Assembly: GCF_003688725.1 (NCBI RefSeq)
Contig: NZ_REFP01000012.1
Location: 62,001-126,000, forward strand
Length of the DNA: 64,000 nt
Direction of reading: 5' to 3'
DNA from: Thermoactinomyces vulgaris
Lineage (GTDB): Bacteria; Bacillota; Bacilli; Thermoactinomycetales; Thermoactinomycetaceae
Of the stretch, positions 1-9,655 are shown piece after piece; position 1 is the stretch's first letter, and each line of letters starts with the position of its first letter. A program made the translations under genes and the position numbers. The notes beneath the pieces were generated by a model. That model had not been told where the DNA came from and searched no databases. It was given only the letters and a program-made list of their open reading frames with translations.

Positions 1-802
1 TTTCAAAAACACCTATTTCATTCGTGGAACCAAAGCGGTTTTTGACCGCACGCAAAACGCGGTATGTGTGATGGCGTTCCCCCTCAAAATATAAAACGCA
101 GTCAACCATGTGTTCAAGCATCCTCGGTCCGGCCAGCGACCCCGACTTGGTCACATGCCCCACGATGATGATCGCAATGTTTTGTTCCTTGGCCCACCGC
201 ATCAATTGTCCGGTGCATTCGCGAACCTGAGCGACACTTCCCGGCGCTGAAGCAATATCCGGATGAAACATGGTTTGAATTGAGTCGATCACCATCAATT
301 TCGGCCGCACTTCGTCCATCAACAATTCAACGGCCGTCAAATCCGTTTCGGATACCACCAACAAACGGTCGCTCAAAGCATCCAGCCGGTCAGCACGCAA
401 CCGGATCTGTTCCGCGGACTCTTCTCCTGACACGTATAAAACGGACAATCCCCGCCTTGCCAGTTCATGCGTCGCCTGCAAAAGCAGAGTCGACTTTCCG
501 ATTCCCGGATCTCCACCCACCAAAACAAAAGAACCCGGCACCAATCCTCCGCCCAATACCCGGTTCAACTCTCTGATCCCGGTGTCAGAACGAGGCTGAT
601 CCAGCTTCTCCACTTGCGTAATCGGAATGGCTTTTTCCCGTTTGCTCTTTCTGTGCATTCCGGTACCGGGAACGGTTGAACTTTCGCTGTTGAGCTCTTC
701 CACCATGGTGTTCCATTCATGACAGCCGGGGCACCGGCCCATCCATTTCGGCGTTTCATAGCCGCATTCCTGACAAACAAACTTTGTTTTTTTCTTCGCC
801 AT
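1..802 (-). CDS. radA: DNA repair protein RadA/Sms (partial, 3' end off the left edge)
   Basis: RecA-like ATPase that helps branch migration and repair of recombination intermediates. Only the first 267 codons are in the window. The N-terminal C4 zinc finger has Cys pairs at residues 10/13 and 24/27, Walker A (GGDPGIGKS) lies near residues 96-104, and the RadA-specific KNRFG motif is at 254-258, so identity is secure. The ATG at 802 is chosen for the GGGAG eight bases upstream. It lies downstream of clpC, as in Bacillus, but the clpC terminator and its own extended -10 suggest independent transcription. The missing part should hold the Lon-protease-like domain. Confidence 0.96.
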   Translation of the reverse strand, partial: MAKKKTKFVCQECGYETPKWMGRCPGCHEWNTMVEELNSESSTVPGTGMHRKSKREKAIPITQVEKLDQPRSDTGIRELNRVLGGGLVPGSFVLVGGDPGIGKSTLLLQATHELARRGLSVLYVSGEESAEQIRLRADRLDALSDRLLVVSETDLTAVELLMDEVRPKLMVIDSIQTMFHPDIASAPGSVAQVRECTGQLMRWAKEQNIAIIIVGHVTKSGSLAGPRMLEHMVDCVLYFEGERHHTYRVLRAVKNRFGSTNEIGVFE

Positions 803-842
803 GGCTTTTTCTCCCACTTACAATGAATCATGATCTTCAAAC

Positions 843-851
843 ATTATAACA
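843..851 (-). promoter_or_regulatory. Extended -10 promoter of radA
   Basis: The minus strand reads TGTTATAAT, a consensus extended -10 element about 40 bp upstream of the radA start. No good -35 is visible at 17 bp, which fits an extended -10 promoter. The rest of the 200-bp gap to clpC is AT-rich with no gene. Confidence 0.55.
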
Positions 852-964
852 AATCACTCTTTAAAAATTTATGGAGACTTTTTCACCGGCAAAATCTCTT
901 CCTATTAAGGAATTTTTTCCCTATACGGGCAAATTTCAACCTCTTTTTTAAAAAATAGTGATAA

Positions 965-998
965 ACAAAAGCACCCGGCCGCTGATACAGCCGGGTGC
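965..998 (-). terminator. Intrinsic terminator after clpC
   Basis: Nine-base-pair GC-rich stem (GCACCCGGC at 971-979 with GCCGGGTGC at 990-998), followed on the minus strand by TTTTGTTT. It ends the ctsR-mcsA-mcsB-clpC operon just after the clpC stop. Confidence 0.85.
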
Positions 999-1009
999 CT
1001 GTTTCTCGA

Positions 1010-3457
1010 TCATTGGGTTGCAGACCGGGACTCTTCTTTTTCGACAACCAATTTTCCTTCTTTCACATCGATGACCACCGAGTTCCCGCGTGCGACATTG
1101 CCGCGCAACAACTCTTCGGACAAACGGTCTTCGATGTTTTTCTGGATGGCCCGGCGCAACGGGCGGGCACCGTAGCTCGGGTCAAATCCTTCTTTCGCCA
1201 AGTAACGTTTGGCTTCATCCGTCAACCGGAATTCGATTCCCTGTTCAACCAGGCGTTTGCGCAATTGGTTCACCATCAGGGACACGATCTCTTCCAGATG
1301 CTCTTCTTTCAAAGGATGGAAAACAATCACATCGTCGATCCGGTTCAAAAACTCGGGACGGAAAGTTTTCTTCAGCTCTTCCATGACATTTTGCTTCATG
1401 TGTTCATAGTCATCTTCCGCTTGATTGCCGCCAACGTTAAATCCGAGGCGTGACGTTTTCTTGATGGTGGATGCCCCCACGTTGGAAGTCATGATGATGA
1501 TGGTGTTACGAAAATCCACCACCCTGCCTTTTCCGTCCGTCAACCGGCCGTCTTCCAGCACTTGCAACAAGATGTTGAAAACTTCCGGGTGAGCTTTTTC
1601 GATTTCGTCAAACAGGACGACCGAATAGGGTTTCCGGCGGACTTTTTCCGTCAATTGTCCTCCTTCTTCATATCCCACGTATCCCGGAGGCGAACCGACA
1701 AGACGGCTCGTCGCATGTTTTTCCATATACTCAGACATGTCAATCCGGGTCATCGCATCTTCGTCACCAAACATGGCTTCCGCCAAAGCACGGGCCAATT
1801 CGGTTTTTCCGACTCCGGTCGGTCCCAGGAAGATGAAGGAACCGATCGGCCGCTTCGGATCTTTCAATCCTGCACGGGCCCGGCGGATGGCACGGGAAAC
1901 GGAACGGACCGCTTCCTCTTGTCCGATGACGCGGTTATGCAGGATGGACTCCATATTCAACAAGCGTTCCGATTCTTCTTCCGCCAACTTCTTCACAGGA
2001 ATTCCCGTCCAGCTTGAAACGACATCGGCAATATCTTCCGCGGTGACTTCGGAATCGGTTTTTCCTTGGTGTTGTTTCCAGGAATTCCGGTTGATCTCGA
2101 TTTCCTCACGCAATTTTTGCTCGGTATCCCTCAAAGAAGCCGCTTTTTCAAATTCCTGGCTTTGCACGGCCGCGTCTTTTTCTTTTTTCACTTCTTCCAG
2201 CTTTTGTTCCAGTTTTTTCAGTTCCGGCGGCATCATGTAAGATTTCAACCGCACTTTGGATGCCGCTTCATCGATCAGGTCAATCGCTTTATCCGGCAAA
2301 TACCGGTCCGTAATATAGCGGTCGGATAATCTCACCGCTTGTTCAATCGCTTCATCGGTGATTTTCACCCGGTGATGGGCTTCGTAACGATCCCTCAAAC
2401 CTTTCAGGATCAACACCGCTTCCTCAGTGCTCGGCTCTTCCACCAAAATCGGTTGGAAACGGCGCTCCAAAGCGGCATCTTTCTCGATGTATTTCCGGTA
2501 TTCATCCAGGGTTGTCGCACCGATACATTGCAATTCCCCACGGGCAAGCGCCGGTTTCAGGATATTGGATGCGTCAATCGCTCCTTCGGCACCTCCCGCC
2601 CCGATCAACGTGTGCAACTCATCAATGAACAAGATGATGTTTCCGGCTTGGCGGATTTCATCCATGATTTTTTTCAACCGGTCTTCAAACTCACCGCGAT
2701 ATTTCGTTCCGGCCACCACCGTTCCCATATCCAGGGTCATAACCCGCTTGTTGCGCAAGGTTTCCGGGATTTCCCCGTCAACAATGCGCTGGGCCAAACC
2801 TTCGGCAACCGCCGTTTTTCCGACTCCCGGTTCACCGATCAAAACCGGATTGTTTTTGGTCCGGCGGGACAAGACTTGAATCACCCGCTCAATCTCTTTA
2901 CTGCGGCCGATCACCGGATCCAGGTTTCCGTCATGCGCAGCGGCCGTCAAGTCGCGGGCCAAGCCGTCCAGTGTGGGTGTATTGACCTGATGATGGGTAC
3001 TGGAGTGGTTGGAGAAGGTTTCGCTGTTTCCCAAGAGTTGCAAAACCTGCTGGCGGGCTTTGTTCAAGCTCACACCCAAATTGTTGAGAACGCGGGCCGC
3101 CACGCCTTCCCCCTCGCGAATCAAACCGAGAAGAATGTGCTCAGTGCCGACATAGGTGTGCCCCAACTTGCGAGCTTCATCCATGGACAATTCGATCACT
3201 TTTTTCGCCCGTGGCGTATAAGCAATGTTTACGGGTTGCCCCTGTCCCCGTCCAATCAAATTCTCAACTTCTTTTTGGATTTTTTCCAATCCCAGGCCCA
3301 AACCGATCAAGGCCTTGGCTGCAATCCCTTCCCCTTCGCGAACCAATCCAAGCAAAACATGTTCCGTTCCGATGTTGGTATGTCCCAGACGCACGGCTTC
3401 TTCCTGAGCAAGGGCGAGAACTTTTTGCGCCCGTTCTGTAAAACGTCCAAACATCAT
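1010..3457 (-). CDS. clpC: ATP-dependent Clp protease ATP-binding subunit ClpC
   Basis: Class I Clp/Hsp100 unfoldase (815 aa) that feeds substrates, including arginine-phosphorylated proteins and CtsR, to ClpP. Two N-terminal Clp repeats occupy residues 1-145, the first AAA+ module has Walker A GEPGVGKT at about 208-215, a UVR/M-domain coiled coil lies near 415-450, and the second AAA+ module has GPTGVGKT. Length and architecture match Bacillus ClpC rather than ClpB or ClpE. It is the last gene of the ctsR operon, 32 bp after mcsB. The start may be this ATG or the ATG immediately following. Confidence 0.97.
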   Translation of the reverse strand: MMFGRFTERAQKVLALAQEEAVRLGHTNIGTEHVLLGLVREGEGIAAKALIGLGLGLEKIQKEVENLIGRGQGQPVNIAYTPRAKKVIELSMDEARKLGHTYVGTEHILLGLIREGEGVAARVLNNLGVSLNKARQQVLQLLGNSETFSNHSSTHHQVNTPTLDGLARDLTAAAHDGNLDPVIGRSKEIERVIQVLSRRTKNNPVLIGEPGVGKTAVAEGLAQRIVDGEIPETLRNKRVMTLDMGTVVAGTKYRGEFEDRLKKIMDEIRQAGNIILFIDELHTLIGAGGAEGAIDASNILKPALARGELQCIGATTLDEYRKYIEKDAALERRFQPILVEEPSTEEAVLILKGLRDRYEAHHRVKITDEAIEQAVRLSDRYITDRYLPDKAIDLIDEAASKVRLKSYMMPPELKKLEQKLEEVKKEKDAAVQSQEFEKAASLRDTEQKLREEIEINRNSWKQHQGKTDSEVTAEDIADVVSSWTGIPVKKLAEEESERLLNMESILHNRVIGQEEAVRSVSRAIRRARAGLKDPKRPIGSFIFLGPTGVGKTELARALAEAMFGDEDAMTRIDMSEYMEKHATSRLVGSPPGYVGYEEGGQLTEKVRRKPYSVVLFDEIEKAHPEVFNILLQVLEDGRLTDGKGRVVDFRNTIIIMTSNVGASTIKKTSRLGFNVGGNQAEDDYEHMKQNVMEELKKTFRPEFLNRIDDVIVFHPLKEEHLEEIVSLMVNQLRKRLVEQGIEFRLTDEAKRYLAKEGFDPSYGARPLRRAIQKNIEDRLSEELLRGNVARGNSVVIDVKEGKLVVEKEESRSATQ

Positions 3458-3489
3458 AATCCCTTACACCTCACTTATGCATGGATTTG

Positions 3490-4566
3490 TCAGGACTTAT
3501 GTTCCATGGCCAAACGTTCACGAATCAACCGGGCTCTGCGAATGTCCCTTTGTTCGGCATTCAGCCGTTCCCCGGCATACTGTTGCAAAAATCCGGGTTG
3601 AATCATCACCATCAATTCATTCATGACACTGGCCGAAACGCCACGGATAAATCCCAAATCAATTCCCAACCGGACATCAGAGAGAAGGCTCATCGCTTCT
3701 TTGGAATCAATGATGCGGCAATGGGCCAAAGTCCCGTATGAACGATGGACACGGTCTTCCAGCTGAATCAAAGAAACCTCTTGGAGCCGTCCGCGGGCTG
3801 TATGTTCATGTTCAATCATTTGCCGGACAACTCCTTGCAGGTTTTCCAAAATCTCATTCTCATCCAATCCCAGCGTAACCTGATTGGAAACCTGATACAA
3901 TTGGCCCAAAGCTTCACTGCCCTCTCCGTATATTCCGCGAACCGCAAGCCCGACTTGCGTTATCGCCGGCAACAACCGGTTTAACTGCTGGGTCATGGCC
4001 AAAGCCGGCAAGTGAAGCATCACCGAAGCCCGGATTCCCGTCCCGACATTAGTCGGGCAACTGGTCAAATAACCGCACTTTTCATCAAAAGCAAAATTCA
4101 AGTGGCTTTCCAACCAATCATCAATCTCATTGGCCAGTTCCCAGGCTTGCTTCATTTGCAATCCGGGGAACAACACCTGAATGCGGATGTGATCTTCTTC
4201 ATTGATCATGATGCTGACAGATTGGGCTTTATTCAACAAAACGGCGCCATGCCGTGATTCTTCCGCCAACATCGGACTGATCAAATGCTTCTCGACCAAC
4301 ACGCTTTTTTCCAAATCAGACAGGTCCTTCATGCGGATCAATTCAGCACCTGCCAGGAAGGAGTACTTCGACTGATCTTGTTTCAATGCCTGCTCGACTT
4401 TGCGAATCACTTCTTCCGCCTGGGATGCGGTGCTCAGCATGGGAAACGGAAATCCGTCCAAATTCCTTGCGACCCTGATCCGGCTGGAGAATACCACATC
4501 TGACAGAGGACCTTTCACCCGCATCCATTCACTGATGGCATGGTTCATGAAATGTTCGAGTGACAT
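3490..4566 (-). CDS. mcsB: Protein arginine kinase McsB
   Basis: Phosphagen-kinase-like enzyme (358 aa) that phosphorylates arginines on misfolded proteins and CtsR, marking them for ClpCP. The SSRIRVARN block near the N-terminus and the CPTNVGTGIRAS segment with its conserved cysteine in the middle are typical of the ATP:guanido phosphotransferase fold. A GGGAGG site precedes the ATG. It lies 12 bp after mcsA in the class III heat-shock operon and needs McsA for full activity in Bacillus. Confidence 0.97.
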   Translation of the reverse strand: MSLEHFMNHAISEWMRVKGPLSDVVFSSRIRVARNLDGFPFPMLSTASQAEEVIRKVEQALKQDQSKYSFLAGAELIRMKDLSDLEKSVLVEKHLISPMLAEESRHGAVLLNKAQSVSIMINEEDHIRIQVLFPGLQMKQAWELANEIDDWLESHLNFAFDEKCGYLTSCPTNVGTGIRASVMLHLPALAMTQQLNRLLPAITQVGLAVRGIYGEGSEALGQLYQVSNQVTLGLDENEILENLQGVVRQMIEHEHTARGRLQEVSLIQLEDRVHRSYGTLAHCRIIDSKEAMSLLSDVRLGIDLGFIRGVSASVMNELMVMIQPGFLQQYAGERLNAEQRDIRRARLIRERLAMEHKS

Positions 4567-4578
4567 GGTGTTTCCTCC

Positions 4579-5097
4579 CTACTTCTTGAGTCGATCCTGC
4601 AATTCTCGGATTTGGTCACGCAAACGGGCCGCTTCTTCAAACTCTTCAGCCTGAACTTTTTGCGCCAATTGTTCACGCAGCTGTTCCAATTTTCTCTGCA
4701 GTTTTAATTCACCTTTGGCACGGGACGGGATTTTCCCGTTATGCGATGTATGGCCGTGAATCCTTCTCAACAAAGGTTCCAAACGATCCTGGAACGTTTG
4801 ATAACAATCACCGCATCCAAAGCGGCCGACCTTGCTGAATTGATTATAAGTCAACCCGCATGTGGGACAGCGGAGCAAATTCGTTTCATATCCTGTATGT
4901 CCGCCGGAAGAAGAGGAATCAAAATTCAACAGCCCGGACAAAAGTTGATGGAAAGAAAACCCATTGTCAAACCCGGGCATGTGTTCTCCTTTTTCCTGTG
5001 CGCAAACTTCACATAAATGAAACTCGGACTTTTCGCCGTTGACAATCTTGGTGTAATGAATCGTTGCCGGCCGTTTACCACACTCGGGACAGAGCAT
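4579..5097 (-). CDS. mcsA: McsA, zinc-binding activator of McsB
   Basis: Adaptor of 172 aa. Four CxxC pairs are visible (C3/C6, C29/C32, C77/C80, C95/C98), followed by a C-terminal UVR motif (about 135-170) that resembles the UVR segment of ClpC. In Bacillus it activates the McsB kinase and protects against heavy-metal and heat stress. The start lies 6 bp after the ctsR stop, so the two are co-transcribed and probably translationally coupled. Confidence 0.95.
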   Translation of the reverse strand: MLCPECGKRPATIHYTKIVNGEKSEFHLCEVCAQEKGEHMPGFDNGFSFHQLLSGLLNFDSSSSGGHTGYETNLLRCPTCGLTYNQFSKVGRFGCGDCYQTFQDRLEPLLRRIHGHTSHNGKIPSRAKGELKLQRKLEQLREQLAQKVQAEEFEEAARLRDQIRELQDRLKK

Positions 5098-5103
5098 CGG
5101 CCG

Positions 5104-5574
5104 TCACTCTCCTTTGCTGGTTAATAATGTGGTAAGTAAAACTTTCATCATCCTTGACCGCACCGGATCCCGAAGCGGAATCGGCAACTGCAAGGTTTCA
5201 CGGGAAATCAAACGCTTCATGAGCAAAGCTTCCCGCTTTGTCATCAAATCTTCTTCCATCAATCTGGAAATTACATGTTCCGCCGTCATCTGGGTGACGG
5301 CATCCCCGATATATGACAACATTTCATCAAAAATTTCATGACGATTCTTATAACGTACTTTCTGGATGCGGATAAATCCTCCTCCCCCTCTTTTGCTTTC
5401 CACGATATACCCTTTCTCCACCGTGAATCGGGTACTGATCACATAATTGATCTGAGAAGGGACGCATTGGAAAATATCCGCCAATTCACTGCGTTTGATC
5501 TCAATCACGCCGTCTTCGCTTTCATTGATTATTTTTTTTAAATAGCGTTCAATTATGTCCGAAATACTACTCAT
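5104..5574 (-). CDS. ctsR: Transcriptional regulator CtsR
   Basis: Repressor of class III heat-shock genes (156 aa), with an N-terminal winged helix and a glycine-rich wing (KRGGGGFIRI) that senses temperature. The reading frame stays open 36 codons upstream, but the ATG at 5574 is chosen because AGGAGG lies just before it and the protein then begins MSSISDIIERY as in the family. First gene of the operon; it autoregulates through the heptad operator upstream and is itself degraded by ClpCP after McsB activation. Confidence 0.96.
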   Translation of the reverse strand: MSSISDIIERYLKKIINESEDGVIEIKRSELADIFQCVPSQINYVISTRFTVEKGYIVESKRGGGGFIRIQKVRYKNRHEIFDEMLSYIGDAVTQMTAEHVISRLMEEDLMTKREALLMKRLISRETLQLPIPLRDPVRSRMMKVLLTTLLTSKGE

Positions 5575-5588
5575 TCGGACAACCTCCT

Positions 5589-5611
5589 GCTGACCTTGAC
5601 TAACTTTGACC
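5589..5611 (-). promoter_or_regulatory. CtsR operator
   Basis: The minus strand carries GGTCAAA (5605-5611), a 3-nt spacer, then AGTCAAG (5595-5601), with a further GGTCAGC overlapping. This matches the tandem heptad CtsR box. It lies just downstream of the -10, between the promoter and the ribosome-binding site, so binding would block transcription initiation. Confidence 0.85.
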
Positions 5612-5622
5612 TTCTGATATTC

Positions 5623-5651
5623 ATTATAAGAAAAAAGCTTCCATTTGCCAA
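5623..5651 (-). promoter_or_regulatory. Sigma-A promoter of the ctsR operon
   Basis: TTGGCA (5646-5651) and TATAAT (5623-5628) separated by exactly 17 bp on the minus strand, directly upstream of the CtsR operator. Confidence 0.85.
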
Positions 5652-5710
5652 GTCCCCTGCATTTATTTTCAGTATTGACCAATTTTTACCTTGACATGTA
5701 CCGTTTGTTT

Positions 5711-6409
5711 TTAATCCACGCGAACTGATTTTACACCGTCAAGCTGACGGACTTCCTCCACCAATTGGGGAATGGGGACTTTTTCGTGGATGCGGATGGT
5801 AAAAGTGATCTCCAACAGACGGCCCTCATCCTCTTCTTCCTGTTCCTCCATGTGCACCCGCCTTATTTTTCCGCCAAACCGCCCGATCAGCGATGCCAGC
5901 TCGCCCAGTTTGCCCGGTTCATCCTCGGCAATGATGTGAAGCAGACAAAGACGTTTCTTTTTGATCCACATGCTTTCCAACCGGTTTAAAAGCTCCAGGC
6001 TCACCAAAACCAAAATGGTGGTCAGGACGGCCCCGAAGATAAAACCGGTTCCGACCGCCAGCCCGATGCCTGAGACCACCCACAAAGAAGCCGCCGTCGT
6101 CAACCCTGTCACCGATGCACGGTGGCGCATGATCGTTCCCGCTCCCAAAAAACCGATTCCGCTCACCACCTGTGCACTTAACCGGGAAGGATCAAACCGG
6201 ACATTCTGCTCCGCCATATAATCCGTAAAACCATAGATGGAAATCAGCATAATCAAAGCCGAGCCCACACTGACCAAAATATGTGTGCGAAAGCCTGCAG
6301 GATGGTTATGCCGTTCACGTTCCCAACCGACCAACCCTCCCAAAAGTGCCGCCATAAACAAACGAACCGCCACTTCCAGGTAAGAAACCATCCATACACT
6401 TTCTCCCAT
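5711..6409 (-). CDS. MgtC/SapB family membrane protein
   Basis: Integral membrane protein of 232 aa with four to five hydrophobic segments in residues 1-150, the family signature GIGFLGAGTI, and a C-terminal ACT-like cytoplasmic domain (about 155-232) rich in acidic residues. MgtC proteins are linked to growth at low magnesium and to modulation of ATP synthase or membrane potential in other bacteria; the role here is not known. A GAGGGTG site precedes the ATG. It follows the HAD gene on the same strand with a 120-bp gap, so it is probably a separate unit. First gene of the accessory stretch upstream of ctsR. Confidence 0.9.
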   Translation of the reverse strand: MGESVWMVSYLEVAVRLFMAALLGGLVGWERERHNHPAGFRTHILVSVGSALIMLISIYGFTDYMAEQNVRFDPSRLSAQVVSGIGFLGAGTIMRHRASVTGLTTAASLWVVSGIGLAVGTGFIFGAVLTTILVLVSLELLNRLESMWIKKKRLCLLHIIAEDEPGKLGELASLIGRFGGKIRRVHMEEQEEEDEGRLLEITFTIRIHEKVPIPQLVEEVRQLDGVKSVRVD

Positions 6410-6532
6410 TTTTCACCCTCTTTTCTTTCGTGATAACTCCCGGTACAAAAAGAGATTTCCTTCCTTTTGACTTCATTGTTCCCCGACTTGAAAATCAAAA
6501 GGTTGGAAACCTCATCCATCACCTTCACCTGT

Positions 6533-7204
6533 TCACTTTTTTGTTGCTTCGACCACTTGCTTCAGTTCCGGAAAAGAATGAATGATTGCATCAGCTTCGT
6601 CCAGTTCATTTTCTTGACCAAAACAGGGATATCCGGTATAGCGGCATCCAACCGAAAACAGTTGATTCTCCTTGCCGGCTTTGATGTCTGAACTGCGATC
6701 TCCGACCATCAAACCGTCCGTCACCCCGTAATCATTTTTTAAAATGCGGACAAGATCCGATTTATCAGCCGTTTGATACTCTCCTGCTGTATAAATTCCC
6801 TTAAACAGAGAAATTAATCCTTTTGTTTCCAAAGCCGTGCGCACGTAATCACCGGCCCCGTTGCTGGCCACAAACAAGGGCCATCCGTCTTCATAAAACT
6901 GCATCAAGGTTTCCCTGACCCCGGGAAAAATCTCCCCTTTTCCCTGGCGGAACAATTCTAGCTCTTTTTGCAGCATGAACCGATCCGCTTTTTCTTTGAG
7001 GGCACTGTCTGCCCCCGGCAACAAAACCTCCCACAATTCCTGATGCGTCATTCCGAAAACGGATTGAATTTTTTCCTCATCGGGGATGTCTCCTTGAAAC
7101 TTGCCCGTCGTCTGTAAATGGCGAAAAGTTTCCTGAAATGCGGGAACGGCCACTTTTTCGGTTTGAAATAATGTTCCATCCAAGTCAAAGATGATTGCTT
7201 TCAT
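6533..7204 (-). CDS. HAD-superfamily phosphatase
   Basis: Haloacid dehalogenase-type hydrolase (223 aa). Motif I is FDLDGTLF at the N-terminus, motif II includes ASNG, and motif IV is MVGDRSSDI, with a helical cap between them, as in phosphoglycolate phosphatase and beta-phosphoglucomutase relatives (subclass IA). The substrate cannot be told from sequence. The start at 7204 is preferred over a longer in-frame ATG because AAGGGG precedes it and the protein then begins directly at the DxD strand. It is divergently oriented from the histidine kinase gene. Confidence 0.88.
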   Translation of the reverse strand: MKAIIFDLDGTLFQTEKVAVPAFQETFRHLQTTGKFQGDIPDEEKIQSVFGMTHQELWEVLLPGADSALKEKADRFMLQKELELFRQGKGEIFPGVRETLMQFYEDGWPLFVASNGAGDYVRTALETKGLISLFKGIYTAGEYQTADKSDLVRILKNDYGVTDGLMVGDRSSDIKAGKENQLFSVGCRYTGYPCFGQENELDEADAIIHSFPELKQVVEATKK

Positions 7205-7335
7205 GATTCCCCTTCTTTCCAGTGATGTTCTTTTCATTTTACAAGATCGCAAAAAGGATGTTCGACAGTTTGTTCATTTTTTTTCGTTTATTTTCGTGTA
7301 AAGTAAATTTTGAAATGGCTTTTGGAGTGATCCCG

Positions 7336-8160
7336 TTGACTTATAAACAAATCAAATGGCTCATTTTGACAATCCCCACGATCGCGGTGGGGATCTGGGA
7401 ATATATCCGTCATGAATACCTGTTGCCTTATATCTCCATGGAATTGGGCAACTGGCTCACCCCTCTGATCGTTTTGGGGGTCACATTAACCCTCTTGGTG
7501 CATTTATTTGTGATTTATGAAGAAATCCAAGAAGCTCTAAAAAAAGAGCGGGAAGAAAATGCCGTTTTACAGGAACGGGAGCGAATCGCCCGCGAATTGC
7601 ATGACGGCATGGCACAAACGTTGTTTTTGTGTTCGGTGGAACTGGAATCCCTGCGGGAAAAACACCCCGATCCTTCATTAAACCGGGTTCATCAACACTT
7701 GCAACAATTGCACGATGATGTCCGTCAAGCGATCGCCAGTTTAAAAAATCCGGAACACCCCGCTCCTTTTCTTTTAAAGGACAAATTGATGCATTTGTTC
7801 CGCGAATTTGAAATCGATACCGGGGTCCGCATTTCAGCCCGTTTCGAAATGGAAACCGGATCCCTTCTCACCAAAGAAAAAGTGGAACTGTATGCCTGTA
7901 TACAGGAAGCCTTGACCAACGTCCGAAAACATGCCCGGGCCACTTGGGTCCAAGTCTCTTTCGAACCGTTCCGCCAAGGATGGCGATGCACGGTGGAAGA
8001 CAACGGAATCGGGTTTGAAGGCGATGTGTTTTCCTACCCGGACCGATACGGGATGCGCATCATGCAAGAACGGGTAAAAAGCATCGGCGCCGGACTTCAA
8101 TTAACACGACAGGACGGAAAAACCATTCTGACCATCCAAAAAGGGAGGGAAAACGAGTGA
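7336..8160 (+). CDS. Sensor histidine kinase, NarX/DesK (HisKA_3) type
   Basis: Membrane kinase of 274 aa. Two hydrophobic segments near the N-terminus (about residues 6-22 and 42-62) are followed by a short linker, the HisKA_3 box ERERIARELHDGMAQ with phosphoacceptor His near residue 89, and a HATPase domain with the N-box (Asn near 195) and DNGIGF (222-227). The extracellular loop is tiny, so it may sense a membrane or intramembrane signal. The TTG at 7336 is chosen for GGAG eight bases upstream; a weakly supported ATG lies at 7315. It overlaps the response regulator gene by 4 bp (GTGA), so the two form a pair. Confidence 0.9.
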   Translation: MTYKQIKWLILTIPTIAVGIWEYIRHEYLLPYISMELGNWLTPLIVLGVTLTLLVHLFVIYEEIQEALKKEREENAVLQERERIARELHDGMAQTLFLCSVELESLREKHPDPSLNRVHQHLQQLHDDVRQAIASLKNPEHPAPFLLKDKLMHLFREFEIDTGVRISARFEMETGSLLTKEKVELYACIQEALTNVRKHARATWVQVSFEPFRQGWRCTVEDNGIGFEGDVFSYPDRYGMRIMQERVKSIGAGLQLTRQDGKTILTIQKGRENE

Positions 8161-8834
8161 ATCCCCTTTATCGCATTGTCATTGGAGATGATCATGAACA
8201 CGCGCGCCAAGCCATGCGTTTGATTATCAAAAGAGATTCCCGGTTTCAAATCGTGGGCGAAGCAGCCGACGGAAAGGAAGTGATCGAACTCGCCGAATCC
8301 GCCCGTCCCGATCTTATCTTAATGGATATCAACATGCCAAAGATCAACGGCCTGACCGCCACCCGCATCATCAAAGAACAGTTCCCGTCCGTAAAAATTG
8401 TCATCGTCACGGTTTCCGATGATGCTTCCGATCTGTTTGACGCTTTAAAACAGGGGGCTCAGGGGTATCTGCTGAAAAACCTGAAGCCTTCCTTGTGGCT
8501 GGAATATTTACAAGCCGTTGCCGCAGACGAAACCCCCATGCCCAAAGAAATTGCCCGCCGGATTTTGCATGAATTCCATACCACCCCCGTTCCTTCCAAA
8601 CAATCCAATCTGACCCAACGGGAACAAGAAATTTTAACATGGGTGGCCCAGGGTTACAGCAATAAAGAAATCGCACGCCAGTGCCTGATATCGGAATACA
8701 CCGTCAAAAACCATCTGAAAAATATTATGCAGAAACTCCACTTGAATAATCGAGTTCAATTGACCCGTTATGCCTATGAACAAGGATGGATGGAAGGGAA
8801 CGACCGGGGAGAGAATAGCTCCAAAGAGGGATAG
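8157..8834 (+). CDS. NarL/LuxR-family response regulator
   Basis: Response regulator of 225 aa: receiver domain with the acidic pair D11/D12, phosphoacceptor D57 (LMDINMP) and a conserved Lys near 107, then a LuxR-type helix-turn-helix (about 152-215, LTQREQEIL and NKEIA). It begins at a GTG overlapping the kinase stop. Cognate partner of the upstream kinase. The target is unknown; the lipoprotein gene 67 bp downstream on the same strand is the natural first candidate. Confidence 0.93.
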   Translation: MNPLYRIVIGDDHEHARQAMRLIIKRDSRFQIVGEAADGKEVIELAESARPDLILMDINMPKINGLTATRIIKEQFPSVKIVIVTVSDDASDLFDALKQGAQGYLLKNLKPSLWLEYLQAVAADETPMPKEIARRILHEFHTTPVPSKQSNLTQREQEILTWVAQGYSNKEIARQCLISEYTVKNHLKNIMQKLHLNNRVQLTRYAYEQGWMEGNDRGENSSKEG

Positions 8835-8850
8835 TCATTCCTGCCGCTTT

Positions 8851-8859
8851 TGCTACAAT
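8851..8859 (+). promoter_or_regulatory. Possible extended -10 promoter of the YtkA-like lipoprotein gene
   Basis: TGCTACAAT is an extended -10 sequence about 40 bp upstream of the lipoprotein start, in the gap after the response regulator gene. The -35 is weak, which would suit activation by the adjacent regulator, but that is inference. Confidence 0.4.
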
Positions 8860-8901
8860 GAGCATGATACAGACCGGAAGTTACGGAAGGAGTCCGCCAT
8901 C

Positions 8902-9621
8902 ATGAAGCGTAATTTATTCTTTTTTCATTTGGTTCTCTTTATCCTGGTTGCCGCCGGATGCGGACAGTTAAAACCCGAAACCAAGGAACAGCAAAACCTG
9001 CAAACACCGGCCCAGCTGAATATCACTTTCCAATCATCCCCGGACCATCCCGAAAAGAATCAGCCGGTTGAGTTAAGTTCCGTGATTACGGCCGAAAACA
9101 AACCGTTTCCGGATGCCAATGTCGAATTTGAAGTCTGGAAACAAGGGAAAGAACATCAAACGTTCAAAGCAACCCATCAGGCCGACGGAACATATACCGC
9201 AGTACAGAAATTCCCTGAGGACGGGGAGTATCACGTGGTGGTCCATGTCACCGCCCCCGGCATCCACCAGATGACCAGTGGTTCGTTTACCGTCGGATCC
9301 GTCCAAAATGACTCCCACGCGCACCATGATTCCGGGGTGCAAATGCATCTGACGGTCCCGGACAACATTCAGGCCGGGCAAGCCATTGAAGCATCGGCAC
9401 ACATTCAACTGAATCAAAAAGCTTTAAGTGGTGCCGATGTCCGGTTGGAGGTCTGGAAACAAGGCAACGAACAACATAAGTTTGTCGAGGCCTCCGAAAA
9501 GAAACCCGGTGAGTACACCGCCTCCTTGTCCTTTCCGGAAAAAGGAACATATCATTTGAAATTGCATGTGGAAAAAGAAAAGATTCACGATCACCAGGAA
9601 AAAACCGTTACCGTGCAGTAA
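8902..9621 (+). CDS. Lipoprotein with two YtkA/FixH-like domains
   Basis: Exported protein of 239 aa with a signal peptide and lipobox ending VAAGC (Cys about residue 20). The mature part is two copies of an immunoglobulin-like YtkA/FixH module: each contains a near-identical LEVWKQG or FEVWKQG strand, a Y-T-A turn and a G-x-YH-x(3)-HV ending, joined by a His-rich linker. YtkA-like proteins are often found near metal or respiratory genes. GGAAGGAG precedes the ATG; the frame is open upstream but has no better start. It probably depends on the neighbouring two-component system. Confidence 0.8.
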   Translation: MKRNLFFFHLVLFILVAAGCGQLKPETKEQQNLQTPAQLNITFQSSPDHPEKNQPVELSSVITAENKPFPDANVEFEVWKQGKEHQTFKATHQADGTYTAVQKFPEDGEYHVVVHVTAPGIHQMTSGSFTVGSVQNDSHAHHDSGVQMHLTVPDNIQAGQAIEASAHIQLNQKALSGADVRLEVWKQGNEQHKFVEASEKKPGEYTASLSFPEKGTYHLKLHVEKEKIHDHQEKTVTVQ

Positions 9622-9654
9622 AAAAAGGAGCCCGGATCCGGAGCTCCTTTTTTG
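9621..9654. terminator. Bidirectional terminator between convergent genes
   Basis: A near-palindromic GC-rich stem (GGAGC...GCTCC, 9627-9647) flanked by an A-run and a T-run lies between the convergent lipoprotein (+) and site-2 protease (-) genes and can serve both. Confidence 0.8.
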
Positions 9655-9655
9655 G

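Noticed and set aside
2339-3601. Open frame of about 420 codons on the plus strand, antisense to clpC
   Set aside because: Composition typical of a shadow of a well-conserved gene; it runs through the clpC start and has no Shine-Dalgarno or family resemblance.
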